DNA from: an uncultured Clostridia bacterium
GTDB lineage: Bacteria > Bacillota > Clostridia > Oscillospirales > CAG-272
Assembly (NCBI GenBank): GCA_947630015.1
Contig: CANRFY010000002.1
Span: forward strand, 134,935-198,934
Direction of reading: 5' to 3'
DNA: 64,000 nt
A program made the translations under genes and the position numbers. Below the pieces are notes generated by a model. It had not been told where the DNA came from and searched no databases. It saw only the letters and a program-made list of their open reading frames with translations. Of the stretch, positions 25,556-37,055 are shown in pieces. Numbering within the stretch: position 1 is the first letter of the stretch; each line of letters opens with the position of its first letter.

Positions 25556-28444
25556 TTACCCCCGATCCCTTCTTTGTTCGCTCAAGGCGTTCGCCCGCGC
25601 GCGTCTTTTCCTCGTCTCGCCGATCTCGAACACGGCGATCACGGCGCAAAACGCGGCAGCGCCCGCCGCCGATATCAGCGCGCCCGCGCGCAGATACGGC
25701 GTCTCGTATCTAAGCTCGATCTCGTAGTCGCCGGCGTCGAGCAAAAGCGCCATGTGCGACAGATTCGCGCGGTAAAGCCGCGCAGGTTCGCCGTTTACGT
25801 AGGCGCGCCAGCCGCTCGAATACGGTATCGACGCCGTCAGTATCCTCGGCTCGTCGAGCGAGATATGGCACGACACGGAGTCGCGTCCGATCTTCGCGTC
25901 CGACGCATCGTTATCCGCAAGCGCGGAGAACGCCTCGTCATACGACGACAGCGCGCGCATATAAACGGATATGTCGTCAAATTCGTATATCCCCGTCTTC
26001 GGGAACGTCAGGGTCAATCTTCGCGGAGCCTGAGCGTGGCAGCCGAGATCGATTATGAAATCGTCGCGTCCGTTGTAGAACTGATACCCGCTCCCGTACC
26101 ACGTCAGCGCCGCCGCAGACAGATTCGTCGCGCGGACCGTCACGCTGACGCCGGTCGGCTCATCCCAGAATATATACTCCTGCAAAATCTCCCATTTGTC
26201 CGCAAACGGAAGCGCGTCCCAGTCGTCCTTGTCATAGACGCCGTTCGGATCGACGTCGTCGCCGCCGTGGTAGAGTTCCCACGAGGACGTGCCGTGAAAG
26301 CGCATACCGTCGGCGCAGAAATAAAGCTCCGCATCCGGCATCGCCCCGCTCAGAACGAGCGAGGCCTGCGCTCCCTCAACTGCCACGATAAAGCGGTAGA
26401 CTCCGTCCTCGCCGCGTTCAAACTCGATCCCGCCGCCGCTGCATACGGCCGAAAACGGCACGTATGCGCCGGCCTCCGGCGCATCCTTCATGACGCCGTA
26501 AAGCGGCGGCACATCCTCGCCGTCAAGATACGCGCCGTACATCAGCGCCTCTTCCTTTTTCTCGGGTTCGAGCGCGTTCCAAAGATCGCCGCCGATCACG
26601 GCGTCATACGTATAAAACATCGAAAGCGCGTTTTTATTTTCGTAGATATTATACGACTTGTCGTCATTGCTGTCAAGCATCTCGTAGCCGTAAGGCACGG
26701 CCGCTGCGGACGTTTTCGCCTTGACGTAATAGCGCACGGACGAGAGCGTGTTCATCACCGTTCTGCCGTCAAGTCCGCTGTACCGAAACAGCCAATAGTC
26801 GCGCAGCGCAAGTTGCACGTTGCGGTCGACGATATTGGGATTCGACATCGACCAGAAATACTGCGCCGACGATACGTCGGACAAAAGTCCCGCGTTCGCA
26901 GTCAGTCCCGTGCCGGATACGCGGTAAAATCCGTCGACGCCCTCGTCCTCCGCAAGCCTTTTCACCTCCGCCGTCTCGGTGCTGAACAGTCTTTCCATGA
27001 TCCCCGAGCGCAGAACGTGTTCGGAGGCGTAATTGTTCCCCTCCGGCGACGCCATGCATATCCCGCATACAGCCAGACTGAAAAGCGTCAGACAAGCCGC
27101 CGTCCCCCGCCTGATCCCCATCGGGATCCGCTCCCGTCCGTCCGCGTCGGGACGCGGGATCAGGAATATGATCAGGATAAACGCGATCGCAAGCGAGCAG
27201 AGCGAGGAAAGCGTCCGCGCGCTGCGCAGGATCGCACACGCCGCCAGCAGTATCCCCTCTCCGATGCAGAGCGCGGCCGCGTCTCGCTCCGTGATCGACA
27301 ACAGCGTCCCCCACATCGACGTCACGACGAACGATATCGTCAGCCCGATCACCCAGCTCCATCTGTTTGTAACATATGAAAATCCGTTCAGTATATGACC
27401 GAATACGGGGAACGCGGCCGCGACCGCGATCGCGATCACGAAAAATTTGAGCAGTCCGCGCCCTTTTCGGCGGAACAGGCACATAAGCGCCGGAAACGAT
27501 ATGGCGGAGAATCCGGCGCAGAGCCAGAAATCGCCCTCGCCCTCGCCGGCGAGCAGTCCCGGGATTTTCGTATAGTACAAGAGCGGATAGAGCAGCCCGA
27601 CCTTGTAGTCGACGTCGGCGCGCGAATCCTGCAAAAACGCGCCCACGACGGGGACGAATACGACGCTCGCGATCATGACCCCGACGACGGCGTATCCCGC
27701 GATCTTTGCCGTGACCGCTATGCCGCGCCGCACCGAAATGCGTCCGCGCCATGCCATATGAACGACGCGGCAGATCACATAGAACGCGCCGAGCAGCGCC
27801 GCCATATAGAAAAAGTAGAAATTCGACAGCGCCATCGCCGCGACTGCGAGTATAAGCACATACGGGCGGCGCTTCCTGATCACAAGCTCAAATCCGACGA
27901 GCAGTATCGGGAAATACACCATCGGTGTGAGAAAATACGGATGGCGTCCCGCGTTCAACAGCGCCCAATACGAAAACGAATACGTGAACGAGCCGACGCC
28001 GACGGCGAGTCTGTCGCGCTGTCCCATTAAAAACGCGTATGCGGAAAACGCCAGTCCCGCAAGATACATCCTGATTATTGACAGCATATCGTAGAAAATA
28101 TGCATATACTGCGTCGGCACGAACGCGGAAAGCGCCGTCAGCGGATCGCCGACGACGTAATAATGCAGCGTCGTCAAGACGTCGCCGCCCTCGCCGATAG
28201 AGAAATCCCACGCGTGCGCGTTCCCTGTTATGACGTCCCGCAGATAGTCGGCGTAATACACGAGCGCCTTAAAATGCTGCGCCCACGCGTCCGCCGTCCA
28301 GATCAGCGTCCGTCCCGATGCGATATAGACCGAGAAGCTCGCCGCCGCGAGCGCAAGAAACGCCAACGTATAATTCCTTATGTAGCGGCCGACGCCGCTT
28401 TTTTGCCCGACTTTCGCGCCGGCTTCCTTTTCAATACAGTTCAT
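25556..28444 (-). CDS. YfhO-like multi-pass membrane protein
   Basis: The 962-residue protein starts at ATG 28444 (GGGAGACGGA upstream). About 12-13 membrane helices occupy the first half; the first loop has the family's TADAWAQHFKALVYYADYLR segment and WDFSIGEGGD. A large extracytoplasmic domain (about 470-910) and a last helix precede a basic tail. YfhO proteins are GT-C-like enzymes thought to transfer sugars from lipid carriers to cell-surface acceptors (lipoteichoic acid glycosylation in Bacillus and Listeria). The GT2 gene downstream would supply the lipid-linked sugar. The acceptor here is unknown. Confidence 0.88.
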   Translation of the reverse strand: MNCIEKEAGAKVGQKSGVGRYIRNYTLAFLALAAASFSVYIASGRTLIWTADAWAQHFKALVYYADYLRDVITGNAHAWDFSIGEGGDVLTTLHYYVVGDPLTALSAFVPTQYMHIFYDMLSIIRMYLAGLAFSAYAFLMGQRDRLAVGVGSFTYSFSYWALLNAGRHPYFLTPMVYFPILLVGFELVIRKRRPYVLILAVAAMALSNFYFFYMAALLGAFYVICRVVHMAWRGRISVRRGIAVTAKIAGYAVVGVMIASVVFVPVVGAFLQDSRADVDYKVGLLYPLLYYTKIPGLLAGEGEGDFWLCAGFSAISFPALMCLFRRKGRGLLKFFVIAIAVAAAFPVFGHILNGFSYVTNRWSWVIGLTISFVVTSMWGTLLSITERDAAALCIGEGILLAACAILRSARTLSSLCSLAIAFILIIFLIPRPDADGRERIPMGIRRGTAACLTLFSLAVCGICMASPEGNNYASEHVLRSGIMERLFSTETAEVKRLAEDEGVDGFYRVSGTGLTANAGLLSDVSSAQYFWSMSNPNIVDRNVQLALRDYWLFRYSGLDGRTVMNTLSSVRYYVKAKTSAAAVPYGYEMLDSNDDKSYNIYENKNALSMFYTYDAVIGGDLWNALEPEKKEEALMYGAYLDGEDVPPLYGVMKDAPEAGAYVPFSAVCSGGGIEFERGEDGVYRFIVAVEGAQASLVLSGAMPDAELYFCADGMRFHGTSSWELYHGGDDVDPNGVYDKDDWDALPFADKWEILQEYIFWDEPTGVSVTVRATNLSAAALTWYGSGYQFYNGRDDFIIDLGCHAQAPRRLTLTFPKTGIYEFDDISVYMRALSSYDEAFSALADNDASDAKIGRDSVSCHISLDEPRILTASIPYSSGWRAYVNGEPARLYRANLSHMALLLDAGDYEIELRYETPYLRAGALISAAGAAAFCAVIAVFEIGETRKRRARANALSEQRRDRG

Positions 28445-28469
28445 TCCGTCTCCCGTGACGCGCGGCGCG

Positions 28470-28754
28470 TCATTTTGCGATAAAGATGTATACCGCCATC
28501 GCGGCGGCTGCCGCCGCAAACACATATAAAAGCGCCGGACGCATCATGCCGAGCGGCGACGCGGCGCGCTTGCTCCCGTCGGTGCGCGCCGCGAACAGCT
28601 CCGCCGTCGCCGCGACGGCGAGCAGCGCGGACGCTGCCGCGAACGCGTATCCGTAAACGGCCTCGCCGCCGGCGAAATACGCCCAGAAGCATACGGCGGC
28701 GACGGCGGCTGTCGCCGCCATCGCTGTCAGTCTGTATTTATCCTGCTTTTTCAC
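28470..28754 (-). CDS. 94-residue membrane protein
   Basis: GTG start at 28754-28752 overlaps the TGA of the upstream gene (GTGA), showing translational coupling. About three hydrophobic segments (roughly 10-28, 32-50 and 70-92) are separated by short basic loops, with the end reading AVYIFIAK. No family was recognised. Its fixed place between a secreted protein and a YfhO-like protein suggests a small accessory subunit of the same surface-glycan machinery. Confidence 0.65.
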   Translation of the reverse strand: MKKQDKYRLTAMAATAAVAAVCFWAYFAGGEAVYGYAFAAASALLAVAATAELFAARTDGSKRAASPLGMMRPALLYVFAAAAAAMAVYIFIAK

Positions 28755-31729
28755 GATACGCCCCTCTTTTCCCGTCCGCGTCTGAACAGCGCCGTCGACG
28801 ACGCCCCGACCGCGATCGCCGCCATCGCGACCGCCATTATCTCGATCATATTTTCCTCGTGAATATCGGCGCCCTCCGCGCTTGCGAGCGACGAGGAATA
28901 CATATCGTAAAGCTCGCCGTCGCCGTGCGTGCGGCTGCAAATCGAAACGTCGGACAGATAAAGCGTCCTCTTTTCGCTGCCCGCGCGCGGCAGGATCGCA
29001 AATCCCGTGACGGAATCGAGTCCCGCCATCTCCGATATGTCGGCGTAATACGTCACGCCGAACGGGCGCACGTACATCTCGGCGCGGTACACGCCGCGCG
29101 TCGAATACACGATCAGATCGAAATACGCGTCCTCGTCCGCTCTGCAATCGAGCCTTATTACGGACGCCGCGGACAGATCGATCGGATCGAACGCGCACGA
29201 ATACATCATCCCGAGACAGTCCTCGTCGGCGCGCAGGGCGCGCGTTCTGTTCCCTCTTTCGCCGAACGGCGCTTTCACCGTCGTGCATTCGCCGTCCGAA
29301 TTTATCGAGAACCAGCCCGCGCTGTCGAACGATTCCTTGAAATCGAACAGCTCATAGCTGCCCGCCAGCGTACCCGATATGCTCCTGACCTGTCCCGTCG
29401 ACAGCCTTATCGGATGCGATCTCTCCGGCGGCTCGACGTCGACGCCGGCAAATTCGAGCGCCGACGCGTATCCGTCCGTATCGAGAAGCGACAGCTGCGA
29501 CATGAATTCCGCGTATTCGTCAGTGGCGATCTTCACGTTCGACGTATCGTAGATGAACGCGAAAACGTCCCCGCGCGCCGCCAGCGCGTAATATTTTTCG
29601 ATGTAATCGCGCAAAAGCGAGACCGCGTCGTCGCGGCGCTTGCGCGGCTTATATATCGAGAACTGACCGGCCGGCGCGCCGCTCTCCATCGAGGAGAAAA
29701 ACGACGACGCCGTCCCCGCCATCTCGATCGGGAACTGCGATTCCGTCAGGACAGAATACGGGACCCCGCCGAATTCCGCCATGTAAACCGACATCCCCGA
29801 CAGCACGTCGGCGGCGTCGACGCCGTTCGGGCGGTCCTGCGCGCAGAGCGCGCCTCCGATCGGAAGGATCACCTCAAAGCCGGCTATATTGCCGCGCCCG
29901 ATCCTGTATACGGTCGAGACCGTCATGGCGGCGAGATGCGCGACGCTGTCGTCATATCCGCATATATCGGCGCCGACGTCGTCGCCGACGATAACGCCGC
30001 GGATGTATCCGTAATCGGAGCCGCTGTAACGCGACGTAAGATAGTCGACGGCGGCGTATATGCGCTCGAACGATTCCTCGTCCCCGACGCCGATCATATG
30101 CGCGCCGTCGGCGCGCCTGTCGCAGATGCGAAGATAGCACGACGCGCCGCTGAGGGAGAGCGGTTTTATCCTGCCGTCGAGTGCGGCGAGGTATTCGTTG
30201 TTGAAATAGTACAGATTGCCGCCGAACGAGTAGAGCTTCCCCGTCGTCGCCGTGCCGAACAGCTCGTCAAGCACGACGTCCGCCGTCATAACGGCTCCTC
30301 CGTCGCCGGATACGCCCTTTATGCTTCCCGCCGACACGGGCAGATGGACGCCCACCTCGTCCGAGAAATCGGCAAATCGCGGCGATCCGATCAATATTCT
30401 CTCGTCCCCGCGCAGAATGACGGCCGCGTATCTCATCGCGCGGTACGCGGACGGCAGCGCGTCCGCTCCCGTCGTCACGTTGAAGCGCGTCGTCATGTCG
30501 ATCGTCGCGACAGGCACGGCGTCGGCGATATACTGCTCGGCGTCGCCGTAAACGGGGATGCAGAGGATCGCGATCTCGCCGTCCATGTACGACGCGACGA
30601 CGTCGGACGGCACGCTGCCGCGTATATTTACGCCGTCCGCGACGACGCGGCACGTATCGAGCGAGCCTATGCCGCCCGATTCGACCGTCGGCGGCGTCCA
30701 AAGCCCGATCGAATAAATTCTCGTCTCGCCGCCGGACGCCGGCGCGCCGTCGGAGGCGCGCGTCGTGTCAATGTGTATCGTAAGCGTGCAGAGCGAGCCT
30801 ATATCGGATACGCGGAAATAGAGCGCCGTCGCGATCCCCGACGCCGGTATGCGCCGTATCTCCGACATCCTCGTCTCGCCCGTATCGAAGCCAAGCTCGA
30901 GATATATATCTGCTCCGGCCGAATCCGACACCGTGATCCGCAGCGATTCGGCCTCGGACGCCGCGTCCCTGTCGAAAATCGACACATCGCAGTGTACGGA
31001 CGCCGAACCCGTCGTCCGCAAGAACCGCTCGAACGCGTCGTAGCTCTCGTGCGCGGCAGTCACGCTCTCGAAGTCCATGCACATATACCGATCCTCGAAC
31101 GACGTGTCCCTTATCCCCGACGCCGAGAGCGCGTCGAGGCGCATACCGATCATAACGGCGGCGTCGGCCGGCGCCGTCGCCGTCAGCGACAGCGTGACCG
31201 ATTCGATGCGCGAGCGCATATTCCATTCGCCGACGGGGGCCGACACGAGCTGCCAGCCGTCTGTTTCCACATCGGCGTCGTATGTGTAGACCGATTTGCC
31301 CGACATGAGCGTTATCGAAACTTTATATCCCGAAACGTCGCCGCCTCCGAGCGCGCCCGAATCGGTGACGCTTATATAAAACGACAGATAATCATACGCG
31401 TAAAGATCGACGGGGGAATAAAACGTCCGCGAAACGGAGACGGGCGCGTTCGTCCTCGCCGAATAGTCGCGGACGGAGACGTAGCCCGAATCGGATGCGC
31501 CGCTCGACATGAATTCCGTTTCGGTGCCGTAATGCATCGCGTCGACGCGGCAGTCGACGCCGTCCGGCGTCCACGCGGACGCCGACGACATATCGTCGAC
31601 GACGACGGATTCGGGCGGGGACGGCGGGTCCGCGTCCTCCGGCGCGGCCGAGACCGCGATCGCAGAGGCCGCAAAAACCGCAAAAGCCGCCGCGGCCGCC
31701 GCAAGCTTGCGCCAAAGACCGGTCGTCAA
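28751..31729 (-). CDS. Large secreted, membrane-anchored protein of unknown function
   Basis: The 992-residue protein starts at TTG 31729 with GGGGGATGGGAG upstream. It has a signal peptide (about 1-29, cut after VSAAP), an Asp/Ser/Ala-rich beta domain (about 40-330), and a central part (about 360-770) resembling a TIM-barrel-like hydrolase core, with YLRICDRR, AVDYLTSRYS, YGYIRGVIVGDDVGADICGY and FEVILPIGG segments. A further beta domain follows (about 800-960), then a C-terminal membrane helix with a basic tail ending GREKRGVS. I tentatively compare the centre to DUF5722 proteins of gut Clostridia. It probably acts on, or is attached to, the surface polymer made by the downstream genes. Confidence 0.7.
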   Translation of the reverse strand: MTTGLWRKLAAAAAAFAVFAASAIAVSAAPEDADPPSPPESVVVDDMSSASAWTPDGVDCRVDAMHYGTETEFMSSGASDSGYVSVRDYSARTNAPVSVSRTFYSPVDLYAYDYLSFYISVTDSGALGGGDVSGYKVSITLMSGKSVYTYDADVETDGWQLVSAPVGEWNMRSRIESVTLSLTATAPADAAVMIGMRLDALSASGIRDTSFEDRYMCMDFESVTAAHESYDAFERFLRTTGSASVHCDVSIFDRDAASEAESLRITVSDSAGADIYLELGFDTGETRMSEIRRIPASGIATALYFRVSDIGSLCTLTIHIDTTRASDGAPASGGETRIYSIGLWTPPTVESGGIGSLDTCRVVADGVNIRGSVPSDVVASYMDGEIAILCIPVYGDAEQYIADAVPVATIDMTTRFNVTTGADALPSAYRAMRYAAVILRGDERILIGSPRFADFSDEVGVHLPVSAGSIKGVSGDGGAVMTADVVLDELFGTATTGKLYSFGGNLYYFNNEYLAALDGRIKPLSLSGASCYLRICDRRADGAHMIGVGDEESFERIYAAVDYLTSRYSGSDYGYIRGVIVGDDVGADICGYDDSVAHLAAMTVSTVYRIGRGNIAGFEVILPIGGALCAQDRPNGVDAADVLSGMSVYMAEFGGVPYSVLTESQFPIEMAGTASSFFSSMESGAPAGQFSIYKPRKRRDDAVSLLRDYIEKYYALAARGDVFAFIYDTSNVKIATDEYAEFMSQLSLLDTDGYASALEFAGVDVEPPERSHPIRLSTGQVRSISGTLAGSYELFDFKESFDSAGWFSINSDGECTTVKAPFGERGNRTRALRADEDCLGMMYSCAFDPIDLSAASVIRLDCRADEDAYFDLIVYSTRGVYRAEMYVRPFGVTYYADISEMAGLDSVTGFAILPRAGSEKRTLYLSDVSICSRTHGDGELYDMYSSSLASAEGADIHEENMIEIMAVAMAAIAVGASSTALFRRGREKRGVS

Positions 31730-32001
31730 CTCCCATCCCCCCTTTATTTCGTCCGTTTTCCGTTCTGTTTCTTATAAGTATACCATATTTGAACGAAATA
31801 ATAAACCCATATAATCGTTAAATTTCTGTGAACACGCCGCCCCCTCGGTGTGCATCATTCATCAAAACGAAAAGGCGCGCATATTATATATGCGAAAGAA
31901 AACGCAAGCGCCGCGCGGTCCGCCCGCGCGGGATCATATCAAATCTTTAGGAAGGGATACGGGATCGCGGACGCGCCGTCCGATCCCGCGTCGCGTAATT
32001 T

Positions 32002-32946
32002 ATGAAAAGTGAAACGTATCTGCCGGAGGGGTATAGGATCGCGAGTGCCGAAAACAGGCTTTTGACAGGCTCCGTGTCGGGACTCGAGCGCGCGCTTGAG
32101 ACGCGCGCCATATGCGAGGCTCCCGCCGTGTTGTGCGACAGCGGGGATTACAGCCTGCGCGTCGATCTCGGCGGCGTCGTCGGCATTATAAGGCGCGAGG
32201 ACGCGAGCCTTACCGGCGACGGCCAGCCCGTCAAAAACATCGCCGTTATAACGCGCGTCGGCAGAGCCGTCGCGTTTGTCGTGGAGGCGCTCGATCTGAC
32301 AAAATCGCCGCCCGTCGCGTATCTGTCGCGGCGCGCCGCGCAGGCGGAATGTATGCGTTCATACGTATCGCATCTGCGCCCGGGCGACATAATTCCCGCA
32401 AAGGTAACGCATCTCGAACGCTTCGGCGCGTTCGTCGACATCGGCTGCGGCATCGTATCGCTTCTTCCCGTCGACGCGATCTCGGTATCGCGGATATCGC
32501 ATCCGAAGGAGCGGCTGTCGGTGTCGTCGCGCATCTACGTCGTCGTCCGCTCCGTCGACGGCGGCGGCAGGATCACGGTGACGCACCGCGAGCTGTGCGG
32601 CACATGGAGCGAAAACGCCGTGCAGTTCGCGGCCGGTCAGACAGTAGCCGGCATCGTGCGCTCCGTCGAGGAATACGGCATCTTCGTCGAGCTGACGCCG
32701 AATCTGACGGGGCTTGCGGAGCCTCACGACGACGTCGTCGTCGGAGGCAGCGCCGCCGTTTACATAAAGAGCATCGTGCCGGAGCGGATGAAGGTGAAGC
32801 TCGCCGTCGTCGGCGCATACAGAGGCGAGCTTCTGCGCGACGCGCTTCCGCCGCGCTATTTCATCGACGTGGAAAACGTCGATCACATCGACCGCTGGCG
32901 GTATTCGCCCGAATCGTGCGGACGCGTCGTCGAAACTGTCTTTTGA
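32002..32946 (+). CDS. S1-domain RNA-binding protein
   Basis: This 314-residue protein has a degenerate N-terminal S1-like domain (about 20-95) and two clear S1 OB folds: about 125-195 (GDIIPAKVTHLERFGAFVDIGCGIVSLLPVDAIS) and about 210-275 (GQTVAGIVRSVEEYGIFVELTPNLTGLAEP). Clostridial S1-like proteins of about 300 residues are often annotated as ribosomal protein S1 but are not IspH fusions here. It probably assists translation or RNA turnover. The start ATG 32002 has no strong ribosome site within 15 bases. The valS T-box promoter begins 24 bases after its stop. Confidence 0.85.
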   Translation: MKSETYLPEGYRIASAENRLLTGSVSGLERALETRAICEAPAVLCDSGDYSLRVDLGGVVGIIRREDASLTGDGQPVKNIAVITRVGRAVAFVVEALDLTKSPPVAYLSRRAAQAECMRSYVSHLRPGDIIPAKVTHLERFGAFVDIGCGIVSLLPVDAISVSRISHPKERLSVSSRIYVVVRSVDGGGRITVTHRELCGTWSENAVQFAAGQTVAGIVRSVEEYGIFVELTPNLTGLAEPHDDVVVGGSAAVYIKSIVPERMKVKLAVVGAYRGELLRDALPPRYFIDVENVDHIDRWRYSPESCGRVVETVF

Positions 32947-32970
32947 CGGCTCCGCACCGAAAAAAACAGC

Positions 32971-32999
32971 TTGACAACGGCTTTTATATATGATATAAA
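32971..32999 (+). promoter_or_regulatory. valS promoter
   Basis: TTGACA (32971-32976) and TATAAA (32994-32999) are exactly 17 bases apart, directly upstream of the T-box leader. Confidence 0.8.
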
Positions 33000-33004
33000 T
33001 ACAA

Positions 33005-33280
33005 TACGAAAGGCCGTGACGGGGAGGAGTACGTCCCGCGCGCTGCGCCAAGCGAGCCGGAGGCGGTGGGAGTCCGGCGGCAGCGAAGGACGGAAGGTCG
33101 CCCCCGAGCCGCGAACGTGAACAGACGGAGATTTGCCGTTATGACAGCGTTCGCCGCGTGCGCGCGTTACAGCGCAAATGAAGCGAGCGGCAAATTGCCG
33201 CTAATTCGGGTGGTACCGCGTAAATTTTACGTCCCGAAGGCGAGGACCTTGTTCCTCGTTTTCGGGACGCTTTTAATTTT
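33005..33280 (+). ncRNA. T-box leader (valine tRNA sensing) of valS
   Basis: The antiterminator signature AATTCGGGTGGTACCGCG lies at 33203-33220 and is followed by an intrinsic terminator: CGTCCCGAA (33230-33238) pairs with TTCGGGACG (33261-33269), inner stem CGAGGA/TCCTCG, then CTTTTAATTTT. In stem I the AGTA motif (33028-33031) is followed after one base by GTC (33033-33035), a valine codon and the likely specifier. Uncharged tRNA-Val would pair with the GGTACC bulge region and allow readthrough into valS. Confidence 0.9.
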
Positions 33281-33336
33281 GCGGCGGCATTATTTCATTT
33301 TCGGCAATATACATTACAACCGCAAGGAGAGGCAAA

Positions 33337-35958
<2,622 letters not shown>

Positions 35959-36112
35959 CGCCGCCGGAAGAGGGAAAGGTGATTCTCGCCAGTCCGAATC
36001 TTTAACTTTCTAAAGTTTTAGATAAGAACTGGCGCGTACCGCGAAAGAATCGCCTTAACTCTTTTTAACTTTTGTAAAAGTTTTAGGTAAAACTTCCCGC
36101 ACCCTACACCGC
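35959..36112. repeat. Short hairpin array E between convergent genes
   Basis: 154 bases with two copies of the small hairpin found in the other arrays (AACTTTC/AAAGTT near 36003 and AACTTTT/AAAAGTT near 36064), each followed by TTTAGATAAGAACTG- or TTTAGGTAAAACT-like sequence. It could terminate transcription from both sides. The larger modules are absent. Confidence 0.6.
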
Positions 36113-36889
36113 TTATTCCTCCGGATCGCGTTTCTTTACGTTTGAACCGAAATAGAGTTCGCGGAACGAAACCGCGGACATTCCCTCGTGATATTTGAAG
36201 AATTTCTGGAAGCTCTTCGTATCGTCGAAGCCGCACATCTCGGCGATATCCTTTATCTTCATATCCGTGCAAAGCAGAAGCTCGCGGATCTTTTTCAATC
36301 TGACCATATCGATGTAGGCCTTGACGCCGCCCTTATAATGGACGCGGAACAGGCGCGTGATATAATCCTCGTTGTAGCCGAAATGCTCCGCGACGTCGGA
36401 AACTCTGATCTGGCGCATACTGTTCTGGCCGATCCATTCGCAGATCGAGAACATTTTCGCGTATGGCGCGTCCTCGCTGACGGCTCCGACGCGCGCGATC
36501 TCGTATATCACGAGCTTCAGCGCGCAGGTGCAGGCGTCCTCGTCGTAATCCGGCGTGCGCGAATACATGATCAGATCGTCGAAGAGACGGACGGTGCGTT
36601 CCGCGTTCGGCGTGCTGTGGAGCGGGAGCGTGCCGAGTTCGCCCGAAAAATGCGCCCAGTAAAATTCTGTCTGCGTCGTGCTTTCGCGATATCCGTAACG
36701 GCGCGTGCCTGCCGGCAGGATGCACGATTCGCCGGCCTTGACCGCGAACCGTTCAAATCCGAGACCGATATATAAAACGCCGGAGGTGCAGTATAAAAGC
36801 TCGTGAGTCTCGGTGCTGCTGGACGGATGCGACCATCCCGCCGGCGCCGTCGTCTTGCCGGCGACCGCGTATTTCACGCTTATCTCCAT
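36113..36889 (-). CDS. AraC-family regulator
   Basis: This 258-residue protein has an N-terminal cupin-like effector domain (about 15-100, HELLYCTSGVLYIGLG and GTRRYGYRE) and a C-terminal double helix-turn-helix (about 150-250, VSDVAEHFGYNEDYITRLFRVHYKGG and IKDIAEMCGFDDTKSFQKFFKYHEGMSAVSFRE). Such proteins usually respond to sugars. GGAGG precedes ATG 36889. No target is evident next door, since its neighbours are valS and a TMEM43-like gene; its own regulon is probably elsewhere. Confidence 0.9.
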   Translation of the reverse strand: MEISVKYAVAGKTTAPAGWSHPSSSTETHELLYCTSGVLYIGLGFERFAVKAGESCILPAGTRRYGYRESTTQTEFYWAHFSGELGTLPLHSTPNAERTVRLFDDLIMYSRTPDYDEDACTCALKLVIYEIARVGAVSEDAPYAKMFSICEWIGQNSMRQIRVSDVAEHFGYNEDYITRLFRVHYKGGVKAYIDMVRLKKIRELLLCTDMKIKDIAEMCGFDDTKSFQKFFKYHEGMSAVSFRELYFGSNVKKRDPEE

Positions 36890-36931
36890 CTCTTGCCTCC
36901 GTGCCGAAAATGTAGGTTTTTAGTACGTCTT

Positions 36932-36959
36932 ATTATATTTTATCAAAAAATCGCGACAA
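36932..36959 (-). promoter_or_regulatory. Promoter of the AraC-family gene
   Basis: On the minus strand TTGTCG (36959-36954) is followed after 16 bases by TATAAT (36937-36932), about 43 bases before the start codon. Confidence 0.6.
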
Positions 36960-37025
36960 TTGCAAGTAAATCGCCGCATTTTCCGTGCGTAAATTTATCG
37001 GATTTTCGGATTGCGCGCAAAAAGC

Positions 37026-37049
37026 CGTCGGGACCGAGCGGTCCCGACG
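37026..37049 (-). terminator. Intrinsic terminator after the TMEM43-like gene
   Basis: Stem CGTCGGGACC / GGTCCCGACG with a 4-base loop, followed on the minus strand by GCTTTTTGCG. It lies six bases past the end of the minus-strand gene. Confidence 0.8.
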
Positions 37050-37055
37050 CGCCTT

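Noticed and set aside
28859..31777. 972-codon plus-strand frame opposite the secreted 992-residue protein
   Set aside because: The minus-strand frame has a signal peptide, membrane anchor and ribosome site; the plus frame is an Arg-rich shadow.
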